Part shown: positions 5,161 to 8,586 of the stretch, one piece after another
How the letters are laid out: each line of letters begins with the position of its first letter
Numbering within the stretch: the stretch's first letter is position 1
Assembly (NCBI GenBank): GCA_947589165.1
Contig: CANQCH010000044.1
Coordinates: 1-8,586 of the forward strand
Reading direction: 5' to 3'
DNA: 8,586 nt
DNA from: an uncultured Bacilli bacterium
GTDB lineage: Bacteria; Bacillota_I; Bacilli_A; RF39; UBA660
The notes under the pieces: model-generated
The model's input: the letters and a program-made list of their open reading frames with translations, nothing else
What the model was told of the DNA's origin: nothing
Databases searched by the model: none
Position numbers and translations under genes: made by a program

Positions 5161-5698
5161 AATAATTAGCTTTTTTTAATTCAAAATAGCTTTGTGGATG
5201 AGCACATACTGGACAAACAAGTGGTGCTTCTTTACCAATTACGACATGACCACAGTTACGGCAAATCCAAATAGCATCACCGTCTTTACTAAAGACCATT
5301 TTTTCATTAATATTCGTAATTAATTTCCGATATCTTTCTTCATGTTCTTTTTCAATTTTGGCAACACCTTCAAAAAGGTTAGCAATTCTCGTAAAACCTT
5401 CTTCTTTGGCTACTTTAGCAAATTCGGCATACATATCAGTCCATTCATAATTTTCCCCATTCGCCGCATCTTCTAAATTAGTTAACGTATCAGGCACTTT
5501 CCCATCATGTAATTCTTTAAACCAAAGTTTAGCATGTTCCTTTTCATTAGCTGCCGTTTCTTCAAATATTTCGGCGATTTGTTCATAACCATCTTTCCGA
5601 GCTTGAGAAGCATAGTAAGTATATTTATTTCTTGCTTGGCTTTCCCCTGCAAAAGCCGCCATTAAATTGGCTTCTGTTCTACTTCCTTTTAATTCCAT
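5159..5698 (-). CDS. rbr: Rubrerythrin (ferritin-like diiron peroxidase with rubredoxin domain)
   Basis: Rubrerythrin reduces hydrogen peroxide in the cytoplasm of anaerobes and microaerophiles, with electrons passing through its rubredoxin centre to a non-sulfur diiron site. Residues 1-132 form the four-helix ferritin-like domain, with ligand motifs GES at Glu19, ANEKEH (Glu52, His55), GENYEW (Glu82/Glu85) and KIEKEH (Glu116, His119). Residues about 142-175 form the rubredoxin-type domain: CRNC at 146-149 and CPVC at 162-165, twelve residues apart. The 179-residue length is usual for the family. AGGAGG lies just before the ATG (5698-5696) and a TATAAT promoter lies about 25 bases upstream, so expression is probably strong. 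It is a single-gene unit bounded by terminators at 5133-5160 and 5741-5764. Its presence suggests an anaerobic or microaerophilic lifestyle. I see no clear PerR box. Confidence 0.96.
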   Translation of the reverse strand: MELKGSRTEANLMAAFAGESQARNKYTYYASQARKDGYEQIAEIFEETAANEKEHAKLWFKELHDGKVPDTLTNLEDAANGENYEWTDMYAEFAKVAKEEGFTRIANLFEGVAKIEKEHEERYRKLITNINEKMVFSKDGDAIWICRNCGHVVIGKEAPLVCPVCAHPQSYFELKKANY

Positions 5699-5721
5699 TT
5701 TTACCTCCTAAATTCTCTTTA

Positions 5722-5751
5722 ATTATATAATAAAATGGTTAAAAAAGTAAA
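5722..5751 (-). promoter_or_regulatory. Sigma-A promoter of rubrerythrin
   Basis: On the minus strand TTTACT (5751-5746), 18 bases, then a perfect TATAAT (5727-5722). The -10 lies in the small palindrome ATTATATAAT. The -35 box is inside the right half of the upstream terminator palindrome and its T-tract. Confidence 0.65.
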
Positions 5752-5764
5752 TAGCTATTTACTT
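5741..5764 (-). terminator. Terminator of the surface-protein gene (20-bp perfect palindrome)
   Basis: 5745-5764 is a perfect 20-base palindrome with core GTAAATAGCTATTTAC (5747-5762). On the minus strand it folds into an eight-pair stem with loop AGCT and runs directly into six Ts (5746-5741). It contains the TAG stop of the surface protein (5757-5755). The stem is AT-rich, so termination may be partial. It overlaps the rubrerythrin -35 box, and could double as an operator. Confidence 0.6.
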
Positions 5765-8586
5765 AATTTATACCAAACGAGTAATTCATCTTTGTTTTCC
5801 GGATTAGGTATATCAACATAATTTTTCGCTATCTCTTCCGCAGTTAAAGCACGGTCAAAGATTAAAACGTCACTTAAGGTAGTATAAGAAGGATTACCCG
5901 CAATAACATTACTTGGTGTACCATCTGAATTGCCGCCTATAATAATCGGCATAGAACTTGGTTTTATTTTACCCGTAATAGTATTATTACCTTCTTCTTG
6001 GCCATTTATATATAATCGCGAATAAGTGCCATCATATGTTCCTATCACAGTATACCATTTATTTACTTCTATTGTAGTTGTACTATAACTTGTAAAATAA
6101 TAGTCTGCTGGTTGCATATCTACAGCAAATACACTAAAAAATATTTTAGATTTAGAAGTATCGAAAACTAAACCACCACCAGCGGCAGCAAAATTATTCA
6201 TAAATTCTTGGTAACCTTCTAGCCTATTAAATTTAACTCTCGTAACAAAGGATAAAGAATTGCCAAAATCATAATTTATTAATCCAGCATTAATATAACC
6301 AACTTGGCTATTATTACTTGTAGTATAACCTTCATTACTTTTACTTACTGTAAAATCTAGGCCATCATTACCATTACCACTTAAATCGGAAATAACATTT
6401 TTAATTAAACTGATTTTAGCATAACCATTGCCGGAATGTCCTGTTTCTGTGCTTCCACTTGGACTTGGCATAGTACTATTTCCGGCAATCATAACCGGTC
6501 CAAAAAATTTTTTATTACTATAATGAGTTGCTTGGCCGGTATGGGTTATTTTATCAACGACTGATGAGCTACTTATAGCATTACATCCAGGATATCCAGA
6601 GATAAATGCTGAGCCGCCTCCGCCAGAACCAGTTGTACTATCCCCATGAGCTCCGGCATAAGCACCATAGTAGCCGCCTCCGCCGCCTCCGCCGCTTGTT
6701 TTTCCCTGACCGCCTTTGCCAAATCCAGGTAATTCTGTAAAGCCGTTTTGACTAGCACCAGTTCCAACTCCCGTTTGATTTGCTCCTGATGATACTTGTC
6801 CATTGACGCCGTTTATTATTCCAGGCCCACCAGTTAAACCTCCACCATAGCCGCCAGCAGCAACTTTATGATATGTTTGAGCTCCACCACCTCCAGCCGC
6901 GACCATTATGCGTGATTTTAAACTATCAAAGTTATTCCAATCACCATTAATAAGCCTAACATCAGTGGCACCACCCCCAGCATAACCTAAATAATTAACA
7001 TTAGCATTACCGCCCCCATTATAGCCAGATTGTGAACCAACATATAAATAAAGTTTTTCCTTGGCTTTTAGAAAAATATTTCCCGATGTATATCCTCCTT
7101 TTCCTCCTATGGCAGTTATATCACCATCACCTTGAGATCCCCATAATTCTATTTTATATGTTCCGTCTTTTTGTGCTTCAAATATTTGATAATTGTTGGT
7201 AAATGGATAATATATTTTTTCTTCATCAAAGGTTGGAATATTGTCACTTCCTAATTTCCAACCTAATAAACCATCAGCAACTATTTCTTTTAAAGCTGTT
7301 CCTAAATTAATATTAGCCAGATTACTATTCAATGTATTTACAAAATCTTGTTTTTGCATTTGGGTATAATCCATGCCAGTACCAACATTACCTTGACTGG
7401 AAGCCGTAATTCCTGTTCCTGTTCGATAATAAGTATTATTTATAGTAAAGTTTGCTGCTGGTGGTAAATAACCTATGCCGCTCTTAACTATGGCGACTAA
7501 TTCACCAAAATTATAAACATTATTCATATAAATTTTGCGATTGGCGTGAGCATTTATTCCAAAATACAATCCATTTGCATAATTTTCCCCAGTTTCGACC
7601 CTATCAGTAATTACACCTACTTTGCCAGCATTATACGAATTAATAACAAAAATGTTAGAACTATCCTCAGCCTTTCCTACTAAGCCTGAAGAAGAAACAT
7701 AAGTCTTAGTAGAGTTATTTTCTAAATTACCATTATTATATGTATTTAAAATATAAGCTTGATTGCTTATTATATCGCCCATAATTCCACCAATAATATA
7801 AGCCCTATTTGTGGTTTTAACGCCAAGTAATTGACCTAAATTATAACACTTATTAATTAATAATTTACTATATATTTGACCAGCTAATCCACCTATATAA
7901 ATGGTATTACCCGTAGCTTGATTATTGGCTTCTATTTTACCTTTATTAAAAGAATTAGTAATGGTTGTTTGATAATTATTTCCAGCTGTAATTATCCCCA
8001 TTAAGCCCCCCAAAAATGTTCCATATTCATTAATAATATGTCCATAATTGGCACTATTTTCGATTGTTATATTACCATTGACATAAGCTACTAAGCCTGC
8101 GGTTTCGGCTCCACCACTTATTTCTCCTTTATTATCACTATTTTTTATGATAATTGTTGAACCGCCTCTAGCACTGCCTAATATTCCGCCCGCAGTATTA
8201 CTTCCTGATTCATTATATACATTTACTTCATTATGATAATTTTCGATAATATTTTTATTGAAGGCAAACCCGATTAATCCCCCTGCTTCGCCAGCATTGT
8301 TTTTATAAATATTTCCTTTTAAAGTTAAATTTTCGATTGTTGCACTATCTATTCTCCTAAAAAAACCGATTGATTCATTATCTTTTTTAATATATAAATT
8401 ATCTATTGTTTTATTATTACCATTAAATATTCCGGAAAAAGAATTTGCATCTGTGCCAATGGGCATAAAGCCACTACCATCTTTATTAGTTAGTTCTTCT
8501 ATTAAAGTTTCATCTTGATTGTTTTTATTGATATCGCCATAATCTCTTCGATAGGCATTTTCATAATCATTAGGATTATTAAAATC
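5755..8586 (-). CDS. Large repetitive surface protein, C-terminal 943 residues: GLUG repeats, glycine-rich ALK-like domain, LamG domain
   Basis: The frame is open to the right edge; the ATG at 8466 is internal, because the preceding 40 codons are open and continue the repeat (a lead-in with DINKN, then GFMPIGT, FSGIFNGNNKTIDNLYI). The 5' end with any signal peptide is missing. From about 8586 to 7440 there are roughly eight GLUG-type beta-helix units, seen as GGILG, AGLVAY, GGLMG, GGLAGQ, GGIMGD, SGLVGK, each followed by a strand and NSxNxG. A usual closing segment (MQKQDFVNTLN to IPTFDEEK) ends near 7210. About 7210-6400 is a glycine-rich domain of the ALK type: YKIELWGSQG, GGKGGYTSG, YVGSQSGYNGGG, GGGATDVR, RIMVAAGGGG, SAFISGYPG. 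About 6395-5800 is a LamG/concanavalin-like lectin domain: SDLSGNGNDG, NKWYTVIGTYDG, RLYINGQ, IIIGGN, DVLIFDRALTAEEIAKNY. Such proteins are secreted adhesins or glycan binders. No LPxTG or C-terminal membrane segment follows; the protein ends in ELLVWYKLSK. Confidence 0.9.
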   Translation of the reverse strand, partial: DFNNPNDYENAYRRDYGDINKNNQDETLIEELTNKDGSGFMPIGTDANSFSGIFNGNNKTIDNLYIKKDNESIGFFRRIDSATIENLTLKGNIYKNNAGEAGGLIGFAFNKNIIENYHNEVNVYNESGSNTAGGILGSARGGSTIIIKNSDNKGEISGGAETAGLVAYVNGNITIENSANYGHIINEYGTFLGGLMGIITAGNNYQTTITNSFNKGKIEANNQATGNTIYIGGLAGQIYSKLLINKCYNLGQLLGVKTTNRAYIIGGIMGDIISNQAYILNTYNNGNLENNSTKTYVSSSGLVGKAEDSSNIFVINSYNAGKVGVITDRVETGENYANGLYFGINAHANRKIYMNNVYNFGELVAIVKSGIGYLPPAANFTINNTYYRTGTGITASSQGNVGTGMDYTQMQKQDFVNTLNSNLANINLGTALKEIVADGLLGWKLGSDNIPTFDEEKIYYPFTNNYQIFEAQKDGTYKIELWGSQGDGDITAIGGKGGYTSGNIFLKAKEKLYLYVGSQSGYNGGGNANVNYLGYAGGGATDVRLINGDWNNFDSLKSRIMVAAGGGGAQTYHKVAAGGYGGGLTGGPGIINGVNGQVSSGANQTGVGTGASQNGFTELPGFGKGGQGKTSGGGGGGGYYGAYAGAHGDSTTGSGGGGSAFISGYPGCNAISSSSVVDKITHTGQATHYSNKKFFGPVMIAGNSTMPSPSGSTETGHSGNGYAKISLIKNVISDLSGNGNDGLDFTVSKSNEGYTTSNNSQVGYINAGLINYDFGNSLSFVTRVKFNRLEGYQEFMNNFAAAGGGLVFDTSKSKIFFSVFAVDMQPADYYFTSYSTTTIEVNKWYTVIGTYDGTYSRLYINGQEEGNNTITGKIKPSSMPIIIGGNSDGTPSNVIAGNPSYTTLSDVLIFDRALTAEEIAKNYVDIPNPENKDELLVWYKLSK
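6673..6695 (-). repeat. Nine-base tandem repeat encoding a glycine run
   Basis: The unit GCCGCCTCC (plus strand) is present twice, at 6673-6681 and 6682-6690, with a partial third copy to 6695. In frame it encodes seven consecutive glycines (GGC/GGA) in the glycine-rich domain. It is GC-rich against the AT-rich background and could expand or contract by whole codons without a frameshift. Confidence 0.75.

Noticed and set aside
5716..5735. PerR or Fur box over the rubrerythrin -10
   Set aside because: The AT-rich palindrome ATTATATAAT only partly matches TTATAATnATTATAA, and such matches are expected by chance around a TATAAT box in this base composition.
6573..6803. Open frame on the minus strand, 76 residues, rich in Ala and Glu
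   Set aside because: An alternative frame of the glycine-rich segment; GGC/GGA repeats read as Ala and Glu codons in the shifted frame.
1..8586. Recoded TGA (mycoplasma-type genetic code)
   Set aside because: Tryptophans in SufB, rubrerythrin, the 306-residue protein and the surface protein are read with TGG, and no reading frame needs an in-frame TGA.
5755..8586. CRISPR-like or DNA-level repeat array
   Set aside because: The repetition is at protein level (degenerate GLUG units and glycine codons); there are no regularly spaced identical repeats with unique spacers.

Overview
The window looks like chromosome of a low-GC, AT-rich Firmicutes/Mollicutes-related bacterium, probably an uncultured gut or host-associated Bacilli lineage. 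This rests on the base composition, strong AGGAGG/AGGTGA ribosome sites, sigma-A promoters with 17-18 bp spacers, short intergenic gaps (none above about 140 bp), and the family-level look of TypA, SufB, SSB and rubrerythrin. TAA and TAG stops are used and tryptophan is TGG; nothing points to TGA recoding. Two genes appear to start with TTG. The genus cannot be fixed from sequence alone.

Layout, left to right: a 5' fragment of the translation GTPase typA (minus, running off the left edge) behind a near-consensus promoter; a TTG-started membrane-anchored protein resembling a polysaccharide deacetylase that has lost its catalytic motifs (minus); a divergent, unrecognised, probably all-helical 306-residue protein (plus) that converges on and overlaps a small XRE-type regulator (minus); a short single-stranded DNA-binding protein without the usual acidic tail (minus), with a strong hairpin in its leader; a single sufB (Fe-S cluster scaffold, minus) ending at a clear terminator; a divergent tail-anchored membrane protein of unknown function (plus), whose promoter abuts the sufB promoter; rubrerythrin (minus); and the C-terminal 943 residues of a large repetitive surface protein (minus, running off the right edge) made of GLUG-type beta-helix repeats, an ALK-like glycine-rich domain and a LamG lectin-like domain.

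The genes do not form one pathway. SufB and rubrerythrin both belong to iron and oxygen-stress biology but are separate transcription units. The region is built of small units with terminators pressed against, or overlapping, the next promoter (538-556, 5741-5764) or hidden in convergent gene ends (2299-2355, 5103-5160). I see no CRISPR array, tRNA, rRNA, insertion sequence or recognisable defence system. The most interesting items are the two unrecognised proteins (1420-2340 and 4643-5104), the touching divergent promoters at 4562-4619, and the domain architecture and unusual C-terminus of the surface protein.
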